This document shows, in pieces, positions 1 to 6,576 of a stretch of 32,575 bases of DNA (its first letter is position 1; the number at the start of each line of letters is the position of its first letter). The stretch is from NCBI GenBank assembly GCA_943354575.1, contig CALRCL010000007.1, positions 1 through 32,575 of the forward strand, read 5' to 3'. Source of the stretch: Patescibacteria group bacterium UBA4664. GTDB lineage: Bacteria; Patescibacteriota; Saccharimonadia; CAILAD01; BJGX01. Below the pieces are notes generated by a model. It ran no database searches, had not been told where the DNA came from, and saw only the letters and a list, made by a program, of their open reading frames with translations. A program made the position numbers and the translations under genes.

Positions 1-135
1 GAGGAACCAACTCCAGAGGAACCAACTCCAGAGGAACCAACTCCAGAGGAACCAACTCCAGAGGAACCAACTCCAGAGGAACCAACTCCAGAGGAACCAA
101 CTCCAGAGGAACCAACTCCAGAGGAACCAACTCCA
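1..135 (+). repeat. 15-bp tandem repeat encoding EEPTP, nine perfect copies
   Basis: The 15-base unit GAGGAACCAACTCCA is repeated nine times without a single mismatch from base 1 to 135, then decays into GAAACTCCT. It probably continues upstream of the window. The unit length keeps the reading frame, so copy-number change would lengthen or shorten the acidic Pro/Thr arm without a frameshift. Identity at the DNA level, including third codon positions, suggests recent expansion or ongoing homogenisation. Confidence 0.95.
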
Positions 136-1338
136 GAAACTCCTGACGGTCCAGATGGCCCCGATGGACCAGAATCAAGAGGCAACCGAGCTGTTCGGAA
201 CCTCGATGATTCAATCGTAGCTTTTGCTCGGGCTCGAATTGCGCTGGAGCGAATCCTTGGTGGTAAAAACCAAGAGGCCTACGATACTGCCGAGGCAAAC
301 TTGCACAGCGCCTACAACGAGTACATAGCTAACCTCTCCGAAGAGGTTGCAGAAGGCAACAGAGAGCTAAATACCAGAGTCGAGGCATTAGGCGCTGGCA
401 TCGATGCTATTTCAGATCAAATTAGCGCCACCGAAGATGCTATTGCTTCGGCAGCACCAGATGCCGATATTGCGCAAATGTACGCCAATATAGCTGCCCA
501 CGAAGCTCGCCAGCAAGAGCTAGAAGGCAGACGAAGCGAGCTTCAAAGCCAAATCGAGGCCAGCGAAGTCCGTAATAACGAAATTATTGCCCAGAGGGTC
601 GCCGAAGTTAGTGCTAGGGTCGATAGTGAAATGCTTGCCCAGCGCGAGCGCGCCCATCCGCGCCTTACTAAAATCAACGAATGGCTTCGGACTCATACCA
701 AAACCAGGATTGCGGTAGGCGTGGCTCTGGCAGCCAGCGGATTTGTTGGTGCGGTTACTGGCAATGTGCCTCTCGTTGTGGGATCCATAGCAGCTCGGGC
801 GGCCCTTAGCGGCTACGGTGGCTACAATGCCGCCCGTGGTTTTGGTGAGCGTCGAGCCGACAAGCGCTTCAATGCCGCCGATACTAGCTCAATAGAGGAC
901 TACACCGCCGCCGCAGGCAACCAGAGCCGTACCCGCCGCCGTAGCAAACAGACCGGCGCCGTCATTGGTGGGGCAATGGCCGCCGTACCTATTATTAGAG
1001 GTATAGCGAATGCTGGCGATGTTGTTGCACCACCAAAAACTCTAGCCCCAGTACCCGAAACTCCTATCCCGGTACCGCCAAGCAACATCCCGAACCTAAC
1101 ACCAACCGATTTTAGGTTCCCATGGACACACATGACCGACCAAATAGGCTCTAACGGTACACCTAGGATCATGGAAATAGCCAATAATGCCCCAAAGCTA
1201 GGCTGGCAAGTAATTGGTAATGGCCAGGGTGGAGGCTCGGGAGCAATTCTTAGAATAATAGACCCAGTCGGCAAGGTTTATGAGGGTAATGGTCCAATCA
1301 ATGCCGCCCTCGATTACCTCGGTACCCAAACCCCATAG
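1..1338 (+). CDS. Partial repeat-bearing membrane protein of unknown function (5' end outside window)
   Basis: The frame is open from base 1, so the true start lies upstream; 445 residues are visible. They begin with nine perfect copies of the pentapeptide EEPTP, then a short Gly-Pro-Asp collagen-like stretch (DGPDGPDGP), then a long Ala/Glu-rich segment (about residues 60-225) with coiled-coil character. A hydrophobic Gly/Ala-rich stretch (about 237-275) could be one or two membrane helices or a glycine-zipper hairpin. A basic segment rich in Arg (about 300-318), a Pro-rich linker (about 341-365) and a compact C-terminal domain of about 75 residues follow. A TTG at 301 is an internal Leu codon, not a start. 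I recognise no family. The layout suggests a membrane-attached surface or envelope protein with an extended acidic Pro-rich arm; this is inference. Confidence 0.75.
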   Translation, partial: EEPTPEEPTPEEPTPEEPTPEEPTPEEPTPEEPTPEEPTPEEPTPETPDGPDGPDGPESRGNRAVRNLDDSIVAFARARIALERILGGKNQEAYDTAEANLHSAYNEYIANLSEEVAEGNRELNTRVEALGAGIDAISDQISATEDAIASAAPDADIAQMYANIAAHEARQQELEGRRSELQSQIEASEVRNNEIIAQRVAEVSARVDSEMLAQRERAHPRLTKINEWLRTHTKTRIAVGVALAASGFVGAVTGNVPLVVGSIAARAALSGYGGYNAARGFGERRADKRFNAADTSSIEDYTAAAGNQSRTRRRSKQTGAVIGGAMAAVPIIRGIANAGDVVAPPKTLAPVPETPIPVPPSNIPNLTPTDFRFPWTHMTDQIGSNGTPRIMEIANNAPKLGWQVIGNGQGGGSGAILRIIDPVGKVYEGNGPINAALDYLGTQTP

Positions 1339-1364
1339 TGTATATAAAGTAATTAAGCTTTCTT

Positions 1365-1372
1365 AAGGAGGT
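1365..1372 (+). promoter_or_regulatory. Strong Shine-Dalgarno for the 1379 gene
   Basis: AAGGAGGT lies six bases before the ATG at 1379. It is a near-perfect anti-SD match and fixes the start of this small gene. The preceding gene ends only 40 bases upstream. Confidence 0.85.
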
Positions 1373-1378
1373 AACAGA

Positions 1379-1708
1379 ATGTTAACCACAGAGCAAATCA
1401 TAAATAAGCTAGGCATCGAGGGTTCTGCGCCAGAGGTGCAAGATAAGATGTTGCAAGATTTAGCCAATTCGGTTGCGACCCGCATACTTCTACGAATATC
1501 CGAAAAACTCACCGATGCCGAACTCGACGAGCTATCTAAACTCACTGATGCCGACGACGAAGGAGGAGTTGAGGCCTATATATCCTCAAAAATCGCTAAC
1601 TTTGAAGATTTTAAGATCCAAATTGAAGCCGAGCTAATCGATGAGATTGTAACCAACCGAGAGGCCGTAAATGCTCAGGTATCGGCTATGAAGAGCGAGA
1701 TAATCTAG
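1379..1708 (+). CDS. Small acidic helical protein, resembles DUF5663 family
   Basis: This is a 109-residue protein with no signal peptide or membrane segment. It is rich in Glu, Asp, Leu and Ile and probably all helical. The N-terminus (MLTTEQIINKLGI) and the later pattern of short helices followed by an acidic patch (DADDEGG) remind me of the small DUF5663-type proteins of Patescibacteria, but I could not search for this. It follows the EEPTP-repeat gene closely on the same strand and has its own strong ribosome-binding site, so the two may be co-transcribed. No function is known. The ORF is real on the strength of its SD, start spacing and clean termination. Confidence 0.7.
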   Translation: MLTTEQIINKLGIEGSAPEVQDKMLQDLANSVATRILLRISEKLTDAELDELSKLTDADDEGGVEAYISSKIANFEDFKIQIEAELIDEIVTNREAVNAQVSAMKSEII

Positions 1709-1721
1709 CCTAAACTTTATT

Positions 1722-1772
1722 TAGACAAAATATTTTAATAAACTAGCAGCCAGCTATGCTTTTAGTTGTCTA
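1722..1772 (+). other. Imperfect inverted repeat after the 1379 gene
   Basis: TAGACAA (1722-1728) can pair with TTGTCTA (1766-1772) around an AT-rich interior. There is no clean U tract after it. It could be a weak terminator or processing hairpin between the 1379 gene and the next promoter. Support is modest. Confidence 0.3.
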
Positions 1773-1800
1773 TAAGCACAAGAACTAAATAATAAAAGTA

Positions 1801-1829
1801 TTGACAAAACGCTTATCTTATAGTATTGT
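1801..1829 (+). promoter_or_regulatory. Sigma-70-type promoter of the 1887 gene
   Basis: TTGACA (1801-1806) and TATTGT (1824-1829) are separated by exactly 17 bases. The predicted +1 is near 1836, giving a leader of about 50 bases. That leader begins with a small perfect hairpin (TCCAC/GTGGA, 1841-1855) and ends in AGGAG (1876-1880) ahead of the ATG at 1887. The full -35 box contrasts with the -10-only promoters further downstream. Confidence 0.75.
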
Positions 1830-1886
1830 CACATATGATTTCCACAGATCGTGGAGATGGCAATTTGAGACATATAGGAGATTGGC

Positions 1887-2543
1887 ATGCCGACAAAAAA
1901 ACCTACCATCGCTTCGGCGGTAGAGGATTTGCAAGGCCGGGTGGAGACTCTCGACCAAGAAATCGCCAAAGCTAGGAAGAAACAAGAGCGAATCAATGGC
2001 GGTATCGAGCTAGCTAATAGGCGCTCGGCACATCTTGAAAACAGAGTTGGTATCCTCGAGAGCGCATCCAGTGCTGTCATCGAACGAATGACGATATTTG
2101 CTGGCTTCTTCCGCACCCAACTAGAGGATAGTGCACTCCACGAGGAGCGGATTTCGCGTCTCGAGACCACCTCGAATTCCACCAGTTATGGCAGCATTTT
2201 TGCTACCTGGCTGGCCGTAGTGGTCAGTGTCGTCGGGGGCATGCTAATCGCCCACGCCTATTTGGCGGAGCGCTACACGGCGTTTTACCAAGGCAAGACA
2301 ATCGATATCGGAGCCCACCCGGGCTATGATGCGATTTTCTGGGCAGCTGGCGCGATTGCATTGGTTGCGACTACCGCAGCAGCTATAGTTGCTGCCTACT
2401 CGGCCACACCGCTATCCTCGGTGGTAGCGACTAGTTCAACCACTCGGACATCGGATGCCTCAACCGGCAGCATTGCTGTCGCAGAGGACTATGTCTATGT
2501 CGAGACAACTCCCACCGAAGTTACACCCGTCGTTCGGGTCTAA
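1887..2543 (+). CDS. Coiled-coil protein with two membrane helices, unknown function
   Basis: This 218-residue protein has three parts. Residues about 8-95 are charged with heptad-like spacing and probably form a coiled coil. Two hydrophobic segments follow (about 104-127 and 149-174), separated by a polar loop. A Ser/Thr/Val-rich tail of about 45 residues ends the protein. No signal peptide is seen, so the N-terminal coil is probably cytoplasmic and the short loop between the helices external (inference). The start is set by AGGAG six bases upstream and by the promoter at 1801-1829. A strong hairpin follows the stop, so the gene is probably a single transcription unit. Heptad spacing suggests oligomerisation. 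I recognise no family. Confidence 0.7.
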   Translation: MPTKKPTIASAVEDLQGRVETLDQEIAKARKKQERINGGIELANRRSAHLENRVGILESASSAVIERMTIFAGFFRTQLEDSALHEERISRLETTSNSTSYGSIFATWLAVVVSVVGGMLIAHAYLAERYTAFYQGKTIDIGAHPGYDAIFWAAGAIALVATTAAAIVAAYSATPLSSVVATSSTTRTSDASTGSIAVAEDYVYVETTPTEVTPVVRV

Positions 2544-2564
2544 TCTTGGTTGGGCTGCGCTTCG

Positions 2565-2590
2565 TTGGAGGGGGTTTTAACCCCCTCCAA
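2565..2590 (+). terminator. Hairpin after the 1887 gene
   Basis: TTGGAGGGGG and CCCCCTCCAA form a perfect 10-bp GC-rich stem with the six-base loop TTTTAA. The U-rich part comes about ten bases after the stem (ATATTTT), so it is a strong hairpin with a weak or displaced U tract. Its place 21 bases after a stop codon supports a terminator or RNA-stabilising role. Confidence 0.65.
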
Positions 2591-2693
2591 CAAGCATATA
2601 TTTTGATCCAACTGCATTGTTATCAGGTTATAAGGACACCTGGTAGCAAGTTGTTGAACCAAAGTCCTTCCGATCTCCTAGGAGGAGAGTACC

Positions 2694-3590
2694 ATGAAAA
2701 ATTCAAAGAAGTATATCATAGCAGCTGGTGCAGCTAGTGTAACCTTGCTAATGTTGCTGCTTCTCCTCCTCGGAAGTGGAGGACGCAGCATCCCTGTGGC
2801 AAGTGCTGGCGTTGGTTGCGATAAAGCAGCCGTCGTTACGGCAGCCCTGGTGTCGCGAGGCTTTACCGCCGATCAATTTACCTTTGAGGTAAATTGGGAC
2901 GCACCTGAAGCAAATACCAGGGGGTCTGCAGCGTTTACGTCGCAAACCCCACGCTCGGCCCAAGAGCTCGTCACCTTCATTGGTGGCAGTTCGCCCGAAA
3001 GTGAAGCTTCGTTGGCTTTAGTAACAGCCAGCGGTGTTAGCCGAGAGCAAGCACTGCAGCCCGATGGCTGGATTGCGGCTCAATTGCTAGTCAACTCGGA
3101 ATTGCCAGGTAACACTGGTTTTCGAGATGGACAGACGTTTGAAGCTGGAACCCGCCAGTCAAGTGCTGGTGAAGTGCTTTGGTACTTCGTGGACATACGC
3201 GCTTGCCAGAACGGTGAACCCGCCCCCCCGGTAATACCGGTAAGGGCGGGATGTGGCAACCCTCAAACGGAGTTGCCACGGCCGACCGCACCACCTACAC
3301 CAACTACACCGACTACCACCACTACCCGCCCATGCGGCGAGCTGTGTAAGGGCGAGGATACCCAACCCGCACCCTGCGTCGATAATAACGGCGTGAGGTG
3401 TGATGGTATTCCGGGCTCTGGTGGCTCCCCCGGCAACGGAGGAGCAGTGGAGCACGGAGATGATGGCTATTCGCCAGCAGATCCGCCACCCACCACTATC
3501 GTCAAGCCGGCTCCACCACCCACCACAGTGGTAACGCTGCCGCCTACGACGACACCACCAACTACCTATTTGCCACCCCCACCGGGGTAG
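2694..3590 (+). CDS. Secreted or membrane-anchored Pro/Thr-rich protein
   Basis: This 298-residue protein opens with a signal-type N-terminus: MKNSKK, then a Leu-rich core to about residue 27, then SGGRSIPVASA. It could be cleaved near VASA or remain as an anchor. The body (about 40-170) is a compact domain with one Cys near each end (C42 and C170). The rest is low-complexity Pro/Thr sequence with a few more cysteines (CGELCKGED, CVDNNGVRC) and ends in four prolines and a glycine. No LPXTG signal is present. Pro/Thr-rich spacers of this sort are typical wall-spanning stalks. The start is fixed by AGGAGG about eight bases before ATG. The 2546-2737 reading frame overlaps its start and looks spurious. 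Confidence 0.75.
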   Translation: MKNSKKYIIAAGAASVTLLMLLLLLLGSGGRSIPVASAGVGCDKAAVVTAALVSRGFTADQFTFEVNWDAPEANTRGSAAFTSQTPRSAQELVTFIGGSSPESEASLALVTASGVSREQALQPDGWIAAQLLVNSELPGNTGFRDGQTFEAGTRQSSAGEVLWYFVDIRACQNGEPAPPVIPVRAGCGNPQTELPRPTAPPTPTTPTTTTTRPCGELCKGEDTQPAPCVDNNGVRCDGIPGSGGSPGNGGAVEHGDDGYSPADPPPTTIVKPAPPPTTVVTLPPTTTPPTTYLPPPPG

Positions 3591-3613
3591 TGGCCGATAG
3601 GCTGGGCTATATA

Positions 3614-3642
3614 GTCCCGGGAGAGTTATACTCTCCCGGGAC
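3614..3642 (+). terminator. 12-bp perfect hairpin after the 2694 gene
   Basis: GTCCCGGGAGAG (3614-3625) pairs perfectly with CTCTCCCGGGAC (3631-3642) around the loop TTATA. TGGGC (3603-3607) and GCCCA (3643-3647) could extend the stem. It lies 23 bases after the stop. The next bases are not a U tract, so termination may be inefficient or factor-assisted, or the hairpin may protect the mRNA 3' end. Confidence 0.65.
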
Positions 3643-3664
3643 GCCCAACCCTACTTTTAAGCTT

Positions 3665-3712
3665 GAACCTAGTAGCGCAATATTATGCTGTTAGGTTCAG
3701 GGTTAAGCCCTG
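3665..3712 (+). repeat. Two adjacent inverted repeats upstream of the surface-protein promoter
   Basis: GAACCTAGTAGC (3665-3676) and GCTGTTAGGTTC (3687-3698) form a 12-bp RNA stem with two G-U pairs and a ten-base AT-rich loop. Directly next to it CAGGG (3698-3702) pairs with CCCTG (3708-3712). Both lie just upstream of the promoter at 3745, so as DNA they could be an operator and as RNA part of the previous transcript's 3' end. Which applies cannot be told from sequence. Confidence 0.5.
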
Positions 3713-3744
3713 CAAATAGTGATCGTGCAATCATAGTACAGGTA

Positions 3745-3773
3745 TTGACAAAAATAACCAAAAGTGGTATCAT
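3745..3773 (+). promoter_or_regulatory. Distal promoter (P1) of the LPQTG surface-protein gene
   Basis: A perfect -35 TTGACA (3745-3750) and TATCAT (3768-3773) are spaced by 17 bases. The predicted +1 near 3780 is just upstream of the foldable segment at 3792-3900 and gives a leader of about 200 bases before the ATG at 3978. Confidence 0.75.
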
Positions 3774-3791
3774 ACCGAACTGTAATAGCAA

Positions 3792-3900
3792 AATTGTTTT
3801 TTGGTCCTTGAAAGCTCAATAGTCATCCACTCCCAAAGAAAACGCTTCGGCGTTCGAGCTCTTGTGCTGTCCCCAATGCACCAGGAGCTAAAAAACAATT
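3792..3900 (+). ncRNA. Candidate structured leader RNA with alternative pairings
   Basis: AATTGTTTTTT (3792-3802) is perfectly complementary to AAAAAACAATT (3890-3900), closing a 109-base domain. Inside it, AACGC/GCGTT (3841-3845 with 3850-3854) is capped by a UUCG tetraloop, and GTGC/GCAC (3864-3867 with 3878-3881) forms another arm. AGCTC at 3813-3817 can pair with GAGCT at 3856-3860; alternatively AGCTC at 3857-3861 can pair with GAGCT at 3885-3889. These two helices exclude each other. It matches no tmRNA, 6S, SRP or RNase P motif that I know. It may be a regulatory leader, an mRNA-stabilising element or a small RNA. No U-tract terminator follows. Confidence 0.45.
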
Positions 3901-3913
3901 AGAAAATTATCGA

Positions 3914-3942
3914 TTGACCTTACTAAAATTAACTCTTATTAA
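3914..3942 (+). promoter_or_regulatory. Proximal promoter (P2) of the surface-protein gene
   Basis: TTGACC (3914-3919) and TATTAA (3937-3942) are 17 bases apart. The predicted +1 near 3949 leaves a 29-base leader containing AAAGGAG. The -10 lies inside a series of TTAAC-type repeats (TTAACTCTTA at 3929, TTAACCATTCA at 3939, TTAACTATTCA at 3950), which could be a regulator-binding array or simple AT-rich sequence. Confidence 0.5.
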
Positions 3943-3977
3943 CCATTCATTAACTATTCATTTAAAAGGAGATACCT

Positions 3978-5306
3978 ATGAAACTTAAAACTTTTGCCAA
4001 ATTGGCCGTTTTTGTAGCCGCTATTGCAGCTGCAATCATAATTCCAATAACTGCCATTGCAGGTTACGAACCAGCCAACAGACCGGTCAAAACCTACACT
4101 GGCGCCGATTCCGTCGCTTTTGACTACCCAGTATTTAATTCGTGGGTAAACACACCAAACTACGGCGATGAACGAGCATTTTTTGATGCTGGTAGCGCCA
4201 CTAGTGGCCCCTATAAAGATCAGCTTGTCGTTGTTCCTGGCCAAGAAGTAACACTTAGAATGTATATTCATAACGGTGCTGCTCCTAGCCTTAATGGTAC
4301 AAACTTCAACGGTCCTGGAGTTGCACGCAACACTCGTTTGCAGGTGTTTTTACCTACCGCCACCTCGACTTCATTAAGAAGTTTTGGATACATTATCGCT
4401 GATAACACCAACCCTACCTGGGTTGCTGATTCGGTCGATTTTAATTCCTCAGTTCCTGTAAATATGGAATACGTTCCTGGTTCTGCTCGTCTTGCCAACG
4501 GCGCTCACCCCAATGGTGTAGCCTTGCCTGACAGCATTATCCAGCACGATAATCAGTTCAACGTAAATCGTCCAGCTGCTCCTATCGGATACCAGAACAT
4601 GGACGGTAATTTTCCTGGCTGTTTCGAATATGACGCTTTTGTAACCTTGAAAGTTAAGATCAACGGACCAAAGCTAGAAGTAAGCAAAAAGGTAACCACT
4701 CCTGGCTCTACTAACTGGCAAGAAAACCTTGATGTTAACCTCAACGACCCGGCTGCTACTCCTACCACTAGTTGGTTAATCGAGTACAAAAATACCGGCT
4801 CGGCGATGGTTACAAATGGTGCCGTCCGAGACACCCTACCTGCCAACCTAAAGTTGGTTCCGGGCTCAGTCATGAACTTCGATGGTAACCACCCTCAAGG
4901 AATTGCTGTAGCTGACAATGGCCTATTCGACGGAGGCGTCGGAATTGGTAATGTGGCTCCAGGTGCTAACGGATATTTCCGTTTCAGAACCACGGTCATT
5001 ACGCCATTCTCAGCCCAAGAATGTGGAACTAAAAAAATAGTTAACACAGCTCAGGTCGAGGCCACTGGAATAGCTAAGATCAACGATGATGCTAGTGTAA
5101 CAGTTAGTAAAACCGTCGATTGTGCTAAACCACCAACACCTCCAACACCTCCAACTCCTCCTACACCACCTACACCAGCCCCTATCTTGCCACAAACTGG
5201 TATTGAGACAGGATTGCTAGGAGTGCTAGGCTCAAGTGCGATGACTATCGGTGCAATCAAGTACCGTAAGAGCCGAAAAGCTCTAGCCGAAGCTCTAAAA
5301 AGCTAA
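3978..5306 (+). CDS. LPQTG-anchored surface protein with a DUF11-like domain
   Basis: This 442-residue protein has a signal peptide (about 1-29, ending near ITAIAG). A large N-terminal beta-rich region (30-220) follows, then a domain (about 225-370) resembling DUF11/isopeptide-type surface repeats (DTLPANLKLVPGS, NTAQVEA). Next come a PPT repeat stalk (about 380-402), LPQTG at 404-408, a hydrophobic stretch and a basic tail (KYRKSRK): a complete sortase sorting signal. Known biology: sortases cut between T and G and attach the protein covalently. The sortase at 17873-19060 is the obvious candidate enzyme. Two promoters, a good SD, a strong terminator and a regular set of favoured codons (many GCT, CCT, AAC) suggest high expression. 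It could be an S-layer-like or adhesin protein; which one is not decidable here. Confidence 0.88.
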   Translation: MKLKTFAKLAVFVAAIAAAIIIPITAIAGYEPANRPVKTYTGADSVAFDYPVFNSWVNTPNYGDERAFFDAGSATSGPYKDQLVVVPGQEVTLRMYIHNGAAPSLNGTNFNGPGVARNTRLQVFLPTATSTSLRSFGYIIADNTNPTWVADSVDFNSSVPVNMEYVPGSARLANGAHPNGVALPDSIIQHDNQFNVNRPAAPIGYQNMDGNFPGCFEYDAFVTLKVKINGPKLEVSKKVTTPGSTNWQENLDVNLNDPAATPTTSWLIEYKNTGSAMVTNGAVRDTLPANLKLVPGSVMNFDGNHPQGIAVADNGLFDGGVGIGNVAPGANGYFRFRTTVITPFSAQECGTKKIVNTAQVEATGIAKINDDASVTVSKTVDCAKPPTPPTPPTPPTPPTPAPILPQTGIETGLLGVLGSSAMTIGAIKYRKSRKALAEALKS

Positions 5307-5349
5307 AGACTAACCACAGCTAAAGAAACAAATAGACCTTGTCTATCAG

Positions 5350-5380
5350 AAAAAGACCCTGCAACTAGTAGGGTCTTTTT
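5350..5380 (+). terminator. Rho-independent terminator of the surface-protein gene
   Basis: AAAAAGACCCT (5350-5360) and AGGGTCTTTTT (5370-5380) form an 11-bp stem with a nine-base loop, ending in five Ts. This is the most canonical terminator in the window and isolates the surface-protein gene from prfB. Confidence 0.92.
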
Positions 5381-5413
5381 CGTACAAGCTGCCCCCTTGG
5401 CATTAAAAAGAGT

Positions 5414-5419
5414 TATAAT
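5414..5419 (+). promoter_or_regulatory. -10 box of prfB, predicted leaderless
   Basis: A perfect TATAAT sits so that the seventh base after it is the A of the prfB ATG (5426). No -35 match is seen at the normal distance and no Shine-Dalgarno precedes the ATG. The mRNA is predicted to begin at its start codon. Confidence 0.7.
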
Positions 5420-5425
5420 ATAATT

Positions 5426-6538
5426 ATGAAACAATCAATAGAACAATTAAAAGCGCTTCAAGCCAAACTCGGCGACGCCGTACAAAAGCTCGATCTAGAT
5501 AGCGATAAGCAAAAGCTTGCCGAATTAAGGCAACAAACGGCAGGTGCTGATTTCTGGAACGACCAAGCCCGTGCCGAGATGATTACCAAGCAAGCCGCCA
5601 GCCTGGCAGCTTATACCGAGCTATGGGACAACACAATTGAGGATATCAACACCACCTTGGAGCTTTTGGAATACGACGACCATGACAAAAAGGACGACCA
5701 TGATGCAAAAAGCGACCAGAGCGAATACCAGTCAGACATCGACAAGCTAATCGTAGCAGCCGAGAAGCTCCTAATAACTGTTAAGCTCAACGGCCCTCAT
5801 GACAAATCGCCGGCTATTATGCAACTCTCGGCTGGAGTTGGTGGTACTGATGCCGCCGACTGGACGGCAATGCTAGAGCGAATGTACTTGCGATACGCCG
5901 AGGCCAGCGGCCTGCAGGCTGAAGTACTGGATGAAAGCCCTGCCGAAGAAGCCGGCCTAAAAAGTGCTACCATCCGCTTTAGTGGCCCTTTTGCCTATGG
6001 CAAATTGCAATCCGAAAAAGGCGTGCATCGCCTTGTACGCTTGAGCCCATTTAACTCTGCCAGCCTCAGACAGACATCCTTCGCACTTGTCGATGTAATA
6101 CCAGAAATATCCCAAACTGAAGCCCTAATTGACGAAAAAGATCTTAAAATTGACACTTACCGCAGTAGTGGCAACGGCGGTCAGAGTGTTAATACCACCG
6201 ATAGCGCGGTCCGTATTACACATTTGCCAACAGGACTAGTTGTGGCTATCCAAAACGAACGCAGCCAGCTCAAAAACAAACAGCGTGCTATGAGTATTTT
6301 GGCCAGTCGCCTAGCCGAACAGGCACGTGAGCAGCACCTAGAGAGCATTAACGAGCTCAAAGTATCGTCCAAATCCGCCGACTGGGGAAGCCAAATCAGA
6401 TCGTACGTATTGCACCCTTATCAGAAGGTCAAAGACAACCGCAGTGGCTACGAAACCAGTGATACCCAAGGAGTTTTAGATGGCGACCTGGAGCCCCTGA
6501 TTGAAGCTTACTTATCTAGTCAAGTTGGTAAGGATTAG
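5426..6538 (+). CDS. prfB: Peptide chain release factor 2
   Basis: RF2 (370 residues) reads the UAA and UGA stop codons and triggers peptide release in the ribosome. The RF2-specific stop-codon motif SPF is at 207-209 in the context HRLVRLSPFN, and the catalytic GGQ is at 251-253 (SSGNGGQSVN). The C-terminal domain with WGSQIRSYVLHPY is intact, and the N-terminal part is helical as expected. Length is normal. The gene is read straight through from one ATG: the autoregulatory in-frame UGA frameshift found near the start of many bacterial prfB genes is absent. An insert rich in Asp, His and Lys (about residues 88-104, DDHDKKDDHD) is unusual. Downstream ftsE starts 38 bases later. Confidence 0.97.
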   Translation: MKQSIEQLKALQAKLGDAVQKLDLDSDKQKLAELRQQTAGADFWNDQARAEMITKQAASLAAYTELWDNTIEDINTTLELLEYDDHDKKDDHDAKSDQSEYQSDIDKLIVAAEKLLITVKLNGPHDKSPAIMQLSAGVGGTDAADWTAMLERMYLRYAEASGLQAEVLDESPAEEAGLKSATIRFSGPFAYGKLQSEKGVHRLVRLSPFNSASLRQTSFALVDVIPEISQTEALIDEKDLKIDTYRSSGNGGQSVNTTDSAVRITHLPTGLVVAIQNERSQLKNKQRAMSILASRLAEQAREQHLESINELKVSSKSADWGSQIRSYVLHPYQKVKDNRSGYETSDTQGVLDGDLEPLIEAYLSSQVGKD

Positions 6539-6559
6539 CTTTATTATTCTGGTTATTTT

Positions 6560-6568
6560 TGGTAAGCT
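6560..6568 (+). promoter_or_regulatory. Possible extended -10 of ftsE
   Basis: TGGTAAGCT fits a TGN extended -10 with a weak hexamer (TAAGCT). The predicted +1 (6575) is two bases before the ATG. No SD is present before ftsE, in line with near-leaderless expression, but read-through from prfB is also possible. Confidence 0.35.
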
Positions 6569-6576
6569 AGTAGCAT

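Larger units (their letters stand above)
3591..3977 (+). other. 387-base intergenic region with hairpins, two promoters and a structured leader
   Basis: No gene was found in this stretch. In order it holds a 12-bp GC-rich hairpin (3614-3642), a 12-bp hairpin with two G-U pairs (3665-3698) followed by a short CAGGG/CCCTG hairpin (3698-3712), a consensus promoter (3745-3773), a foldable RNA segment (3792-3900), a second promoter (3914-3942), short TTAAC repeats (3929-3960) and the ribosome-binding site of the surface-protein gene (about 3966-3971). It is the longest gene-free stretch of the window. Confidence 0.8.

Noticed and set aside
1-135. CRISPR array
   Set aside because: The units are 15 bases with no spacers and are in frame within a coding sequence.
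2546-2737. 63-codon plus-strand frame between the 1887 and 2694 genes
   Set aside because: It runs through the hairpin at 2565-2590, overlaps the start of the secreted-protein gene and has no SD.
3665-3698. dif-like recombination site
   Set aside because: The AT-rich loop and flanking arms recall dif, but the arm-spacer-arm geometry of 11-6-11 bases is not met, and the arms fit an RNA hairpin better.
3841-3854. The UUCG-capped hairpin as an intrinsic terminator
   Set aside because: The stem is 5 bp and no U tract follows; it fits better as part of the larger leader fold.
3954-4271. Minus-strand reading frame opposite the start of the surface protein
   Set aside because: It is a shadow of the surface-protein gene, which has a signal peptide, an SD and promoters.
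5426-5520. Programmed frameshift in prfB
   Set aside because: I looked for the CUU UGA slip site near codon 25; the frame is continuous from one ATG, so no frameshift is needed.
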